Of a stretch of 64,000 nt of DNA, positions 42,783-51,507 are shown in pieces. The notes under the pieces were generated by a model. It worked only from the letters and a program-made list of their open reading frames with translations. It did not search any database and had not been told where the DNA came from. The translations under genes and the position numbers were made by a program. Origin of the DNA: Aldehydirespirator sp965221605 (GTDB lineage: Bacteria > Actinomycetota > Acidimicrobiia > Acidimicrobiales > Aldehydirespiratoraceae); the NCBI GenBank assembly GCA_965221605.1, contig CBDCSK010000014.1:434001-498000 (forward strand), given 5' to 3'. How positions within the stretch are numbered: position 1 is the stretch's first letter; each line of letters starts with the position of its first letter.

Positions 42783-44098
42783 CCATCGAGGATCTGGAGG
42801 CGGAACTCGCCGCCAAGAGCCTCGCGGAGGCGCCCGACGACTGGGCGCTGGCCGCGTACCGGCTGGCGGTGGCGAGATCGGAGGCCGCCGGCCGGCCCGA
42901 GCACATCGATCAGGCGCTGGAAATGCTGGACAAGGCCGCTCGAATCCTCACCGCTGATCGGGCGCCCGTCGAGCACGGACGCATCCTCACAGCCGCGGCG
43001 AACTGCCACCGCGCCGGGGGCCGTGCCGGCAGAGCACTCGAGCTGTTCGTCCGGGCGGCCGAGCTGCTCGAGCCCCGGGCGCCGGTGAACGAGCATGCCG
43101 GAGCGTTGATCAACCTGGGTCTGGCCCAATGCGAGGCCGGCCATCCGAGCGCAGGGATCGAGGCCCTGAACCGGGCCATCGATCTCGTGACGGTCCAGAA
43201 GGCAACGGTCCCGGGCGCCAACGGCGACTCCATCGATGACGAAAGGGGCCGGCTGCTGGGCGCGGCCCTCATCAACCGGGCCCAAGCCCGGCAGTCGCTC
43301 GGGCAGGACGAGGATCTGGTGGCGGCTGTCGACGACTACCGGGCCGCAGCCGCGGCGCTCCCAGCCGCGTCGCTCCAGGCGGGTATGGCGACCCACGGAC
43401 TCGGAGCGGCCATCCTGGAGTTGTGCCGCCGGGGATCGGCCGGTCGGGACCCGCACGATGCCGTGGGCGCATTCGAGCAGTCGCTGAGCGTGCTCGGCCA
43501 CAGCAGTTTCCCGTTCCACCACGCGGTGGCGCGACACAGCCTGGCGCTGGCTTACGAGGCAAGGGGTCGGTCCGGCGACCTGGCCCGGGCCCTCAACAGC
43601 GCCCACGCCGCCATCTCGGTCTTCGACCCCCGGCTGCACGCCTCCCACTGGCGCACCGCCCATGCCACCCTGGCCCGTCTGGAGGCCGCGCTGGAAGCCG
43701 CTGACCCGGCAGCTAGCCGCGCCAGCCATGTGGCCCGCCTGCTGGCCGCCACCGATGAGACGGAGCGGGAGCAGCTGCTGCGAGACCGGCTCCTGCGGGC
43801 GGCCTCGCTGCCGCCCACCGGCATGGAGGCCGATCTGGATGCGCTGGTCGGCTCGCTGGCCGAGCTGGGCCTCGACGACTACCGGCTGGTGCTCCGGTCC
43901 CTGATCGGGGTGCTCATGGAACTGCCGGATCGGCTGCTGGAGGTCGCCTGCGACGTGCTGTGCCGGGTCCATGCCGGCCACGAGTCGACCGGGGTCCTGG
44001 ACGAGACGCTGGACGGTGTGATCACCGACCGGCTCTTCGGGCCGCAGCGGGTGCGGGTCCGTGACCTGCTGGAGGCGAACGGGTGGGTGCGGCCATGA
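42779..44098 (+). CDS. TPR-repeat protein of the hydrogenase operon
   Basis: A 439-residue helical-repeat protein. TPR-like motifs cover about residues 20-320 (WALAAYRLAVARSEAAGRPEHIDQALEMLDKAARIL; ALELFVRAAELLEP; GALINLGLAQCEAGHPSAGIEALNRAIDLV; ALINRAQARQSLGQ; HSLALAYEARGRSGDLARALNSAHAAISVF). A C-terminal region about 340-439 has no clear motif. It probably serves as an assembly or docking scaffold. ATGA overlaps bind it to both neighbours. Confidence 0.82.
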   Translation: MTIEDLEAELAAKSLAEAPDDWALAAYRLAVARSEAAGRPEHIDQALEMLDKAARILTADRAPVEHGRILTAAANCHRAGGRAGRALELFVRAAELLEPRAPVNEHAGALINLGLAQCEAGHPSAGIEALNRAIDLVTVQKATVPGANGDSIDDERGRLLGAALINRAQARQSLGQDEDLVAAVDDYRAAAAALPAASLQAGMATHGLGAAILELCRRGSAGRDPHDAVGAFEQSLSVLGHSSFPFHHAVARHSLALAYEARGRSGDLARALNSAHAAISVFDPRLHASHWRTAHATLARLEAALEAADPAASRASHVARLLAATDETEREQLLRDRLLRAASLPPTGMEADLDALVGSLAELGLDDYRLVLRSLIGVLMELPDRLLEVACDVLCRVHAGHESTGVLDETLDGVITDRLFGPQRVRVRDLLEANGWVRP

Positions 44099-44532
44099 CC
44101 GGCACCGCCGGTGGCGCCGCCGAGAGTGCCCGAGCGTTCATCCATGCGATCGTCTGGGCCGAGCACACCACCCTGTGGGACCTGCTGAGCGACCAGGGCC
44201 GGGCCGCCGCCCTGTCGGTGGCGATGCGAAACGGCCTCGACCGGGTGGTCGCCGGACGGATACGCGACGACCTCGCCGACCCGGTCGAACGGGAGCGCTT
44301 CCTGCAGCAGTTGGTGGTCGGGCTGCGCCGCGATCTGCGCAGCGTCGAGCTCACCGAGCTCACTCTGGGAGAGTGCCGCGCCGCCGACGACGGCTCGGCC
44401 GCGGTCGAGTTGCTGTCGCCGTCGCAGCTCCCCGGCATCGAGGCCTGGCCCGCGGGACGGCTCATCCTGAGCTGCGACGCCGACCGGGGCTGGGTGGTCG
44501 ACCGGTTGGAGCCCAGGCTGGCCGGGCCATGA
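44095..44532 (+). CDS. Hydrogenase-operon protein of unknown function
   Basis: A 145-residue protein. The N-terminal half is helical (SARAFIHAIVWAEHTTLWDLLSDQGRAAALSVAMRNGLDRVVAGRIRDDLADPVERERFLQQLVVGLRRDL), the C-terminal half beta-rich (VELLSPSQLPGIEAWPAGRLILSCDADRGWVVDRLEP). An ATG at 44095 forms ATGA with the previous stop; a GTG at 44083 is an alternative. No family recognised. Confidence 0.7.
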   Translation: MTGTAGGAAESARAFIHAIVWAEHTTLWDLLSDQGRAAALSVAMRNGLDRVVAGRIRDDLADPVERERFLQQLVVGLRRDLRSVELTELTLGECRAADDGSAAVELLSPSQLPGIEAWPAGRLILSCDADRGWVVDRLEPRLAGP

Positions 44533-45230
44533 CACCGCCCACGAGGACGGCGGCCGTCGCGCTGTCCGTCGAGGCGCTCCTGCACCAGTGGGCCCGCCAG
44601 TCGGACGCTCCCGCCGGTGCGGCCGTCGTCGCCGACACCGAGATAGCAGCCCGGCGCCGCGGCGGCATCGAATGGCGCACTCCCGACGCCGTCGCTGTGA
44701 GCGTGCTGGCCCGACCCGAGGCCCTCGATCCGTCCGCTTGCGATGTGGGCTGGGCGGCAGCCAGCCTGGCCGCGGTCCGGGCGCTCGACGCTTGCCGCGA
44801 CGGTAGATGGTCCTGCCTGTGGCCCGACGCGATTGCATGCGAGCCCAGCGACGACCTCGAGGTGGCCATCACCTCCGTCTGCACGCTGGGCCCGGGCCGG
44901 GTCGAACTCGCCGCTCTAACTGTGCGGGTCGGACCCGTGACCCGGCCCGAGGAGCGCACCCGGATCACCGACGCGCTGCTACTGCACCTGCGGGAGTTGG
45001 GATCAGGGCTCGACGAGCCGTCGCCCATCCTCGAGGCATACCGCGGCCGCTGCTCCACCCTGGGTCGAGCGGTCGAGTTGCGGCTGCTGCCCCATGGCGC
45101 CATGCGGGGCTTGGCCACCGACATCGATGACACCGGCCGGCTTGTGCTCGCATCGCCGACCGGGCTGCAGGAGGCGATCGCGGCCGCGTCCCTCAACGAC
45201 GTGAAGCTGTTGCCGTCACAGTCGCCGTGA
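44529..45230 (+). CDS. Degenerate biotin-protein ligase (BirA)-like protein
   Basis: A 233-residue protein laid out like BirA without the DNA-binding domain: AAVVADTEIAARRRGGIEWRTPDAVAVSVLARP matches the region AExQTAGRGRRGRxWxSP, SLAAVRALDAC and the WPDAIAC segment recall RWPND, and the C-terminal SH3-like domain is clear (CSTLGRAVELRLLPHGAMRGLATDIDDTGRLVL...DVKLL). The GRGRRG biotin/ATP loop is altered to ARRRGG and the KxxG Lys is missing, so ligase activity is doubtful. As last gene of the hydrogenase operon it may bind a different ligand or act structurally. Confidence 0.72.
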   Translation: MTPPTRTAAVALSVEALLHQWARQSDAPAGAAVVADTEIAARRRGGIEWRTPDAVAVSVLARPEALDPSACDVGWAAASLAAVRALDACRDGRWSCLWPDAIACEPSDDLEVAITSVCTLGPGRVELAALTVRVGPVTRPEERTRITDALLLHLRELGSGLDEPSPILEAYRGRCSTLGRAVELRLLPHGAMRGLATDIDDTGRLVLASPTGLQEAIAAASLNDVKLLPSQSP

Positions 45231-45252
45231 GCCTGGATCCGCCGGCTGCGGC

Positions 45253-45301
45253 GAACTTCAAGGAGTTAACCACCTCTGAGGTGGACAACTGATTGAAGTT
45301 C
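45253..45301. terminator. Bidirectional terminator-like hairpin
   Basis: Nested inverted repeats: GAACTTCAA/TTGAAGTTC (9 bp), then AGTT/AACT, then CCACCT/AGGTGG around the loop CTG, with 2-nt bulges between. It lies between the converging hydrogenase operon and an EamA permease gene and overlaps neither stop except at the very edge. It is the strongest terminator candidate in the window. Confidence 0.75.
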
Positions 45302-45304
45302 GGT

Positions 45305-46162
45305 TCAGGCCGCGGTTGAGAACAGGATGATGGAGACCGCGCCCATCGCCGCGCCGGCCCACTGCCAGCGGCGCACGGCCTCGTGGTAGACCCGCCACGC
45401 CAGCGTCATGGCCGTCACCGGTGCGAAGCCGAGCATCGCGGCGATCACCGCCACGTTGCCCCGCTGGAAGGCGATGACCATGGCGATCACGGCCCCGATG
45501 TCGATCAGACCCACCAGGACACCGAAGCGGCGGACGTCCGACGACACCGGGGCCATCAACCGGAACGGCATCGTCACGAGAGGGATGACGGCCACCGCGC
45601 CCAGCTGGGTGAGGAACGCAGGCATCGCCCCGGCGTCGGGGGTGATCTGCGCGAAGGTGAGGCTCAGGCACCCCAGGATCACCCCCACGAGGCAACCCAA
45701 CGCCAGAGCAGAGCCGGCCTGGAGCATCTCGGTGGTGGGCAGCCGACCCTCGCTCGAGATGAGCAGCACCGCGGGAACGGCCAGCGCCACGCCGACCAGT
45801 TCCGCTCCGCCCAGCGCGTCGCCGGTCAGGGGGCCCCCCACCGCGGGGATCACCAGCGACACCAAGCTGAACACCGGCGCCACCACCGCCATCGGGCCCC
45901 GCTCCATGGAGAGGTACAGCAGCGGCCGGGCCGTGGCCGCGAACACGAGTGCCAGCATCGTCCAGTAGAAGTCGGTCCGGCCGAAGTGGACGGGAGGGAA
46001 CACCAGCACGAAGAGGCCCGCCACCGCCGCACCCACGATCGACGCCACCCATGCGATCGACACCACCGCGCCGGGATGGTCGATACGGCGGCCGCCGACG
46101 CCCCCGAAGAAGTCGCCGGTCCCCAGCAGCGCCGCGGCCAGTCCCCCGAGAAATACAGGCAA
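45305..46162 (-). CDS. EamA/DMT-family transporter
   Basis: A 285-residue protein with ten predicted helices in two repeats (MPVFLGGLAAALLGTGDFFGG...; repeat 2 from SALALGCLVGVILGCLSLTF), a typical drug/metabolite transporter size. It lacks the His-rich tail of the EamA protein at 30111. Substrate unknown. It starts 180 bp upstream of the Fic gene, which is divergent. Confidence 0.85.
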   Translation of the reverse strand: MPVFLGGLAAALLGTGDFFGGVGGRRIDHPGAVVSIAWVASIVGAAVAGLFVLVFPPVHFGRTDFYWTMLALVFAATARPLLYLSMERGPMAVVAPVFSLVSLVIPAVGGPLTGDALGGAELVGVALAVPAVLLISSEGRLPTTEMLQAGSALALGCLVGVILGCLSLTFAQITPDAGAMPAFLTQLGAVAVIPLVTMPFRLMAPVSSDVRRFGVLVGLIDIGAVIAMVIAFQRGNVAVIAAMLGFAPVTAMTLAWRVYHEAVRRWQWAGAAMGAVSIILFSTAA

Positions 46163-46282
46163 GCCATCAGACTACGTCCGGGCTCGCCCCTCCCGGTGCA
46201 GGCCGCGACCGCCTACGAGTCCTAACCCCAGGAGGAGGCGCCTGGGGGATCTGTCTGAGAGCAAGAACCAGCGCGCCCGCAC

Positions 46283-46313
46283 TTGGACAAGTAGTTGGAC
46301 AAGGAGTTGGACA
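46283..46313 (+). repeat. Three TTGGACA direct repeats with 12-bp period upstream of fic
   Basis: TTGGACA occurs at 46283-46289, 46295-46301 and 46307-46313, with near-identical spacers (AGTAG, AGGAG). The period is close to one helical turn. It lies 30-60 bp before the Fic ATG, where an iterated operator could act. It may equally be a chance minisatellite. Confidence 0.65.
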
Positions 46314-46342
46314 GAACAGGGGGTCGTTAGTAGCCTCTACTC

Positions 46343-47518
46343 ATGAGATCCTACGTGGAGTCCCATCCGTGGATCACGTTCGAGGCCACCGACATCAACA
46401 ATCTTGGGGCCAAGGCCTGGATGCTGCTAGGTGAAGCGCGCTCGAAATGCGAGCACCTCGCCGGGGCTCCACTCCCGCCCGACGTTGCCGAGGACTTCTA
46501 TCGGGTCGCGCTGATAAAGGGGGCCCAAGCCACTACGGCCATCGAGGGCAACACCCTCACCGAGGAGCAGGTCGCCGGAATCCTTGATGGCACCCTCAAG
46601 GTCCCAGAGTCCCGGGCATATCAGGAGCGGGAAGTGCGCAACGTGCTCGACGCTCTGCAGGAAATCGCCGATCAGGTCACAATGGGGGACCCACCGACGA
46701 TCACCAAGCAACTGATCTGCGAATACAACCGGCGATTGCTCGACGGAACCGAACACGAGCCGGACGCCGTGCCCGGCGAAGTCAGGAGTCACGAGGTTCT
46801 CGTCGCGACGTATCGAGGTGCCCCCGCCGAGGACTGCGAGTTCCTGCTCGACCGCTTGTCGGAGTGGCTCGAAGACGAGGTCTTCAAGTCCGACGATCCT
46901 GGGATTGGCTTCGCGCTGGCGATCGCCCGCGCGGTGTATGCCCACCTGTACATGGCCTGGCTACACCCTTTCGGTGACGGCAACGGCCGCACGGCGAGGC
47001 TCCTTGAGTTCTTGATACTGGCCAGGAGCGGGATGGCTCCCCTGCCAGCTGCTCACCTGCTGTCGAACCACTACAACCTCACTCGCGGCCAGTACTACCG
47101 AGAACTGGAGAAGGCCAGCCGTAGCCGCCAAACCGTCGGCTTTGTGACCTATGCGATACAGGGATTCATCGACGGTCTGAGGGAACAGATCGAGGAGGTC
47201 CGTGCACTTCAGTACCAAGTCGCTTGGATCAACTACGTCCATGAGGTGATGAACCAGTTTCCATCGAGCCCAGCGAGAGACCGGCAGCGAAATCTGGTCC
47301 TCGCCATGCCAGCGGACGAGGCCACGGTGAAGAGTGACTTGTCTGCACTGACTCCCAAGTTGGCCGGGGCGTACGCATTCAAGGGGCCCAGAACACTGAG
47401 CCGAGACCTGAACCGCCTCCGAATCGCCGGGTTAGTGCGTCGACGCGGCGCAGGGTGGATAGCCAACCAGGCCATCATCCGAGCCTTCCTGCCCCCAGTC
47501 GCCGAGGGGAACAACTAG
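46343..47518 (+). CDS. Fic-family protein (AMPylase/nucleotidyl transferase) with C-terminal winged helix
   Basis: A 391-residue class II Fic protein. The inhibitory helix ATTAIEGNTLTEEQ is near residue 65, the catalytic motif HPFGDGNGRTARLLEF is at about 210, and the C-terminal 100 residues look like a winged helix (ATVKSDLSALTPKLAGAYAFKGPRTLSRDLNRLRIAGLVRRRGAGW). An N-terminal Fic_N-like region is present. It transfers AMP to protein hydroxyls; target unknown. Codon use is more AT-rich than in neighbours, suggesting transfer. Confidence 0.92.
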   Translation: MRSYVESHPWITFEATDINNLGAKAWMLLGEARSKCEHLAGAPLPPDVAEDFYRVALIKGAQATTAIEGNTLTEEQVAGILDGTLKVPESRAYQEREVRNVLDALQEIADQVTMGDPPTITKQLICEYNRRLLDGTEHEPDAVPGEVRSHEVLVATYRGAPAEDCEFLLDRLSEWLEDEVFKSDDPGIGFALAIARAVYAHLYMAWLHPFGDGNGRTARLLEFLILARSGMAPLPAAHLLSNHYNLTRGQYYRELEKASRSRQTVGFVTYAIQGFIDGLREQIEEVRALQYQVAWINYVHEVMNQFPSSPARDRQRNLVLAMPADEATVKSDLSALTPKLAGAYAFKGPRTLSRDLNRLRIAGLVRRRGAGWIANQAIIRAFLPPVAEGNN

Positions 47519-47629
47519 GCCGGCAGCGCGGCGGGCCTCCCTCCGTCGGCGCGGGCCCATGCCGGCGCCGGGCCCCATTGTGCAACACCGAGCGTTCCGC
47601 TGCCGCGGCTGGCGGCGGCCCAGGGGGAG

Positions 47630-48754
47630 TCAGTCGGATTCCGGCTCGGATGACTTGGGTCTGCGCACGCTGGTCACCGACTCCGCGACCGAGCGCATCG
47701 GCATGGTGGAGATCTCGAACACGGCCCCGACCAGTTGCGCCGGGGCCCGGGCCGCCTCGACCAAGCCTCGGCCGAGGATCGCTCCCGCGGTGCGACCCGA
47801 CGTGCGGCGCGTCCATCCCAGCGCCACGAACACGCCTAGCGACAGGAGGGCGATGAAGGCCATGAACCCGGTGACGATGACCCATCCGGCCGGGCTGGCC
47901 AGCAGCGGCAGGTCGACGAAGTTCATGCCGAAGAACCCGGCCACCAGCGACAGCGGCAGCATGATGGCCGCGTACACGGTGAGGACCTTGGTGACCTCGG
48001 TCGCCTGGCGGGCCTCGGCGCCCCGGTAGGCGTCGAGCGTCTCGGCCAGGGCGGTGCGGGCGCCGTCGACGCCCTGGGCGGCCCGGGAGGCGGTGTCGAA
48101 CACATCCGAGAACCGGCGGCGGCCCGAGTCCGACACCAGCGGGGAGGTCGACTGGCGCACCACGTCGAGCGCCTCCCGCTGGGGGTGCACCACCCGGCGC
48201 AGCGCGGCCACGTCGGCCCGCACCGCGGTGATCTCGATCAGGAAGTCGGCGTCGGCGTTGAGGGCCAGATCGATCAGCTCCTCGTTGCGATCGTCGAACA
48301 CCTCCAGGACCGACACCAGCCGCCGGGTGGCCACGTCGGCCAGCCGGGCCAGGGTCTCATCGGGGCCGCCGCTGGCCACTTCGGGACGGCACAGGACGCC
48401 GTCCCAGAGCGCGTCGACCGAGGGTGAGCGCTGGTCGTGGACGGTGATGAGCCGCCGCTCGGACAGGAAGCAGTCGAGCTCGTAGGTCTCGATCCGGTCC
48501 TCGGCCAGCGCGTGCAGCACCACCAGCATGAACGTCCCGAAGTCGTCGGCCTTGGGAAGGTCGATGTCCTCCACCGCGTCCCGCACGGCCAGCGCGTCCA
48601 GCCCCATCTGCTCGACGAGCTCAGCGAGTTCGTCGTGATCCTCACGCCCGGCGGTGATGTCGATCCACACCCAGCCCGTCTCGGGCAGCGCGCCGGAGGG
48701 CTCCAGCCCTACCGCGCACCGGCCCGGCTCGAAGTGCACGGCGCGCTGCAGCAT
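47630..48754 (-). CDS. CorA-family divalent cation transporter
   Basis: A 374-residue protein: a large cytoplasmic N-terminal domain (TGWVWIDITAGREDHDELAELVEQMGLDALAVRDAVEDIDLPKADDFGTFMLVVLHAL), a long coiled stalk (about 150-270), then two transmembrane helices with the signature GMNFVDLP at the end of the first. It forms pentameric channels for Mg2+ (or Co/Ni). An unusual cytoplasmic extension of about 55 residues follows the second helix. The ATG at 48752-48754 is chosen because homologous sequence starts there. Confidence 0.9.
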   Translation of the reverse strand: MLQRAVHFEPGRCAVGLEPSGALPETGWVWIDITAGREDHDELAELVEQMGLDALAVRDAVEDIDLPKADDFGTFMLVVLHALAEDRIETYELDCFLSERRLITVHDQRSPSVDALWDGVLCRPEVASGGPDETLARLADVATRRLVSVLEVFDDRNEELIDLALNADADFLIEITAVRADVAALRRVVHPQREALDVVRQSTSPLVSDSGRRRFSDVFDTASRAAQGVDGARTALAETLDAYRGAEARQATEVTKVLTVYAAIMLPLSLVAGFFGMNFVDLPLLASPAGWVIVTGFMAFIALLSLGVFVALGWTRRTSGRTAGAILGRGLVEAARAPAQLVGAVFEISTMPMRSVAESVTSVRRPKSSEPESD

Positions 48755-48789
48755 CACCTGTGATGTTCGCACACCGGCGGGCTGACCCG

Positions 48790-50003
48790 CTACCGGCCGG
48801 CGGGCACCTCCGCTTGGGGTTCCGTCGTCTGCTCTCGGGCAGCCCCTACCAAGCCGTCGAGGAGCCTTCGCCAGATCACGGCGTGGGGCAGCAGCAACAG
48901 CCACCAGTAGGCCCGCCCGGCGATGCCGCGGGGATGGAACCGGGCCCGCTGGTGCAGCACGGTGGTGCCGTCGTCGTCGCTGGACACCTGCCATTCCAGC
49001 CAGGCTTGGCCGGGCAGCTTCATCTCCGCCCTCAGGCGCAGCAGCCTCGGAGCGTCGTGGACCTCCACGCGGAAGAAGTCGAGGGCGTCGCCGGCCCTCA
49101 GTTCGTCGGGGTGGCGCCGTCCCCGGCGCATCCCGACGCCGCCCAAGAGCTTGTCGATCCAGCCTCGGGCCGCCCAGAGCCGGTCGCCGAAGTACCAGCC
49201 CCGGTCGCCGCCCACTCCCGACACCGCGGCGAACACCGCTTGGGGCGAGGCCCCGGTGCGGACGGTTCGGACGTCCTCGAGCATGGTTCCACCGGACCAG
49301 TCGGGATCCTGGGGCATGGGCGAGGCCGGGGTCGGGGCGGGCGCGCTGTCGATCCAGCTGGTCGACACGTCGAGGTCCTGCACCTGCGACAGGGCACGTC
49401 GCAGCGCTTCGTCGAACGGCAGCGGCCGGCGCGTTCCCAACAGCGCGGCCGCGGGGCCGCGGTCGGTCACCACCACATCGTTGCGCAGGCTGTCGACCAG
49501 GGGCCGGGCCAGCCCGATGGGCAGGGGCGTCACCAGGTTCACCCAGTGCGACGACAGCCGGGGGGTGAGCACCGGCACGCCCAGGATCAGGCGGCGCCGC
49601 AGCCCGGCCACCGCCGCGTAGCGCTGCATCATCTCCCGGTAGGTGAGCACGTCGGGTCCGCCGATCTCGATGCGCCGGTTGCCGGCGGCCGGCGAGTCGA
49701 GCACGGCCGCCAGGCAGTGCAGCACGTCGGCGATGGCGATCGGCTGGCAGCGGGTGCGGGTCACCCATCGGGGACAGACCATCACCGGCAGCACCTCGAC
49801 GAGGTGGCGCAGCATCTCGAAGGAGGCGCTGCCCGAGCCGATGATCACCGCGGCCCGCAACTCGGTGACCGGCACCGGGCCCGAGTCGAGGAGCCGGCCG
49901 ACCTCGTGGCGGCTGGCCAGATGGTGCGACAGGGCGGGACCAGCCTCCCGCCCACATACCCGGTGGCGCCGATCACGCCGACGTTCAGGCCAGCCTGCTC
50001 CAT
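48790..50003 (-). pseudogene. Broken SDR/DUF2867 gene (internal deletion and frameshift)
   Basis: The 5' end (ATG at 50003) encodes LNVGVIGATGYVGGRLVP, a Rossmann NAD(P)-binding start. About 60 bp later the frame must change to read LSHHLASRHEVGRLLDSGPVPVTELRAAVIIGSGSASFEMLRHLVEVLPVMVCPRWV and then a C-terminal DUF2867 domain (about 150 residues, GDRGWYFGDRLWAARGWIDKLLGG). Intact family proteins have about 110 more residues between these parts. So roughly 330 bp appear deleted out of frame near 49935-49945. Assembly error is an alternative. Confidence 0.75.
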
Positions 50004-50187
50004 GCGAGCCCCTCGTTCCGTCTCGATGCCGGATACATGGCCGGATACGCCCGGGACGTTACAGCGAGTGGGCTGTCCACAAGCGTTCGTTACTCGACTC
50101 CTAGCCTGTCCACCACATGTATAGCAGTTTTAAAGCATTTTCATAGTATTGAGTTGCAGGTTGGTAACGAGGTGCTAGGGTACGCGC

Positions 50188-50454
50188 ATGGAGACTCTCT
50201 TGCAGGTGGTGACCGTGGCTCTGGCCGTTCTCGCGATCATCTGGCACCAGCAGCGAACCATCGACAAGCTGAGGGAAGACACGGGCGGAGCCATCGAGAA
50301 GCTCGCAGCAGGCGTGGCAGCCAATGGGGAGCGACTGGCCCGCATCGAGGGCTTCCTGGGCATCGGCATGCCAGACGCGGTTGCATCCAACGCCGCCGGC
50401 GCCCCACCTCCGAAGCAGCAGCTAGGCGAAGCTGAGGAGGGCGACCCCACCTAG
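50188..50454 (+). CDS. Small membrane-anchored coiled-coil protein
   Basis: An 88-residue protein: an N-terminal helix (LLQVVTVALAVLAIIW), a short coiled coil (QQRTIDKLREDTGGAIEKLAAGVAANGERLARIEGFLGI) and a polar tail. The upstream 80 bp are markedly AT-rich for this genome (TATAGCAG, TTTTAAAGCATTTTCATAG). No family assigned. The composition suggests acquired DNA. Confidence 0.65.
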   Translation: METLLQVVTVALAVLAIIWHQQRTIDKLREDTGGAIEKLAAGVAANGERLARIEGFLGIGMPDAVASNAAGAPPPKQQLGEAEEGDPT

Positions 50455-50512
50455 CCGCCTGAGACCTCGGCGATGAACCAGCGCTGACTCGAGCGGCGCG
50501 ACCGGCCGGTCG

Positions 50513-51442
50513 TCAGCGGAGGGCTAGGCGGGCTGCGGCTAGGTCGGCGGCGGCGAAGCCGGCCGACTTGAACAGGGTGATCTCGTCGGAGGAGGCGCGT
50601 CCGGGATGGTCGCCGGCGGTGAGGGCCTTCAGGTCGGCGGTGATCGAGTCCTCAGTGATCACGCCGTCGGCCAGCGGCTGGGCCAGGTCGCCGGACAGGA
50701 GGGCGCCGGCGGTGGTGTCGACGAAGATCGTGGCCCTGGTTGCCCCCGCGTCGTCGGCCTCGCGCATGTCGGGCCGGAAGCTGCCCACAAGATCGAGGTG
50801 GGCGCCAGGGGCCAGCAGCTCGCCCCGCACCAGCGGCTCGGTGGCGCCGGTGACGCACGAGACGATGTCGGCCCGGCCGACGCTGGTATCGAGGTCGCTG
50901 GACGCCTCAGCCGGCAGACCCTCGGCTCGCAGTGTCTCGGCCACCGCGGCGGCGGCCTCGGGGCGCCGCCCCCAGATCTCGATCCTGGTGAGCAGGCGGA
51001 CGGCAGCGTGGGCCCGGGCCATGTTGGGCGACAGGACGCCGGTCCCGACCACCAGCAGGTGCTCGGCGTCGGTACGGGCCAACCGATTGGCGGCCAGGGC
51101 GGAGATGGCGGCCGTGCGCCGGGCGGTCAGCTCGTCGCCGTCGAGCACGGCCAGGACCTGGCCGGTGCGGCCGTCGAACAGCAGGTACGCGGCGTTGACG
51201 GTGGGCACGTCGGTGCCGGCGTTTGACGGGAAGTAGGTGACGGTCTTGACGCCGATCAGCTCACCGTCCACCCAGGCGGGCATCATCAGCAGCGACCCGG
51301 TCCCGCCGTCGGGAAGGCCGACCGGATGCATGTGACGCTCAGGGGCAGTCACGGCGTCTTCCGTCAGCGCCGCTGCGATGGCGGCGATCAACTCCGGCCA
51401 CGGGGTAGCAGCCCGAACCGCAACAGCGTCAAGAGTCTGCAT
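50513..51442 (-). CDS. Ornithine cyclodeaminase / mu-crystallin family protein
   Basis: A 309-residue NAD(P)-dependent enzyme. Substrate half: SLLMMPAWVDGELIGVKTVTYFPSNAGTDVPTVNAAYLLFDGRTGQVLAVLDGDELTARRTAAISALAA (the family motif with Lys and Arg). Rossmann half: LLVVGTGVLSPNMARAH, and DIVSCVTGATEPLVRGELLAPGAHLDLVGSFRPDMREAD. Such proteins act as ornithine cyclodeaminases, alanine dehydrogenases or ketimine reductases. It lies 65 bp downstream of the FAD oxidoreductase gene, so an amino-acid catabolic pair is likely. Confidence 0.9.
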   Translation of the reverse strand: MQTLDAVAVRAATPWPELIAAIAAALTEDAVTAPERHMHPVGLPDGGTGSLLMMPAWVDGELIGVKTVTYFPSNAGTDVPTVNAAYLLFDGRTGQVLAVLDGDELTARRTAAISALAANRLARTDAEHLLVVGTGVLSPNMARAHAAVRLLTRIEIWGRRPEAAAAVAETLRAEGLPAEASSDLDTSVGRADIVSCVTGATEPLVRGELLAPGAHLDLVGSFRPDMREADDAGATRATIFVDTTAGALLSGDLAQPLADGVITEDSITADLKALTAGDHPGRASSDEITLFKSAGFAAADLAAARLALR

Positions 51443-51507
51443 CACGCCGAGGATGTCACGCACTTCCTCAGCGCGCCAGACCTCGGCGGTTAGACGGGAG
51501 CGAACTG

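Noticed and set aside
42440..43981. 513-codon open frame antisense to the protease and TPR genes
   Set aside because: Composition is His/Arg/Gly-rich without motifs; the sense genes overlap by ATGA and are recognisable.
47630..49957. 775-codon frame joining CorA with an upstream Arg/Pro-rich region
   Set aside because: The upstream part is the out-of-frame SDR/DUF2867 gene; CorA homology begins at 48754.
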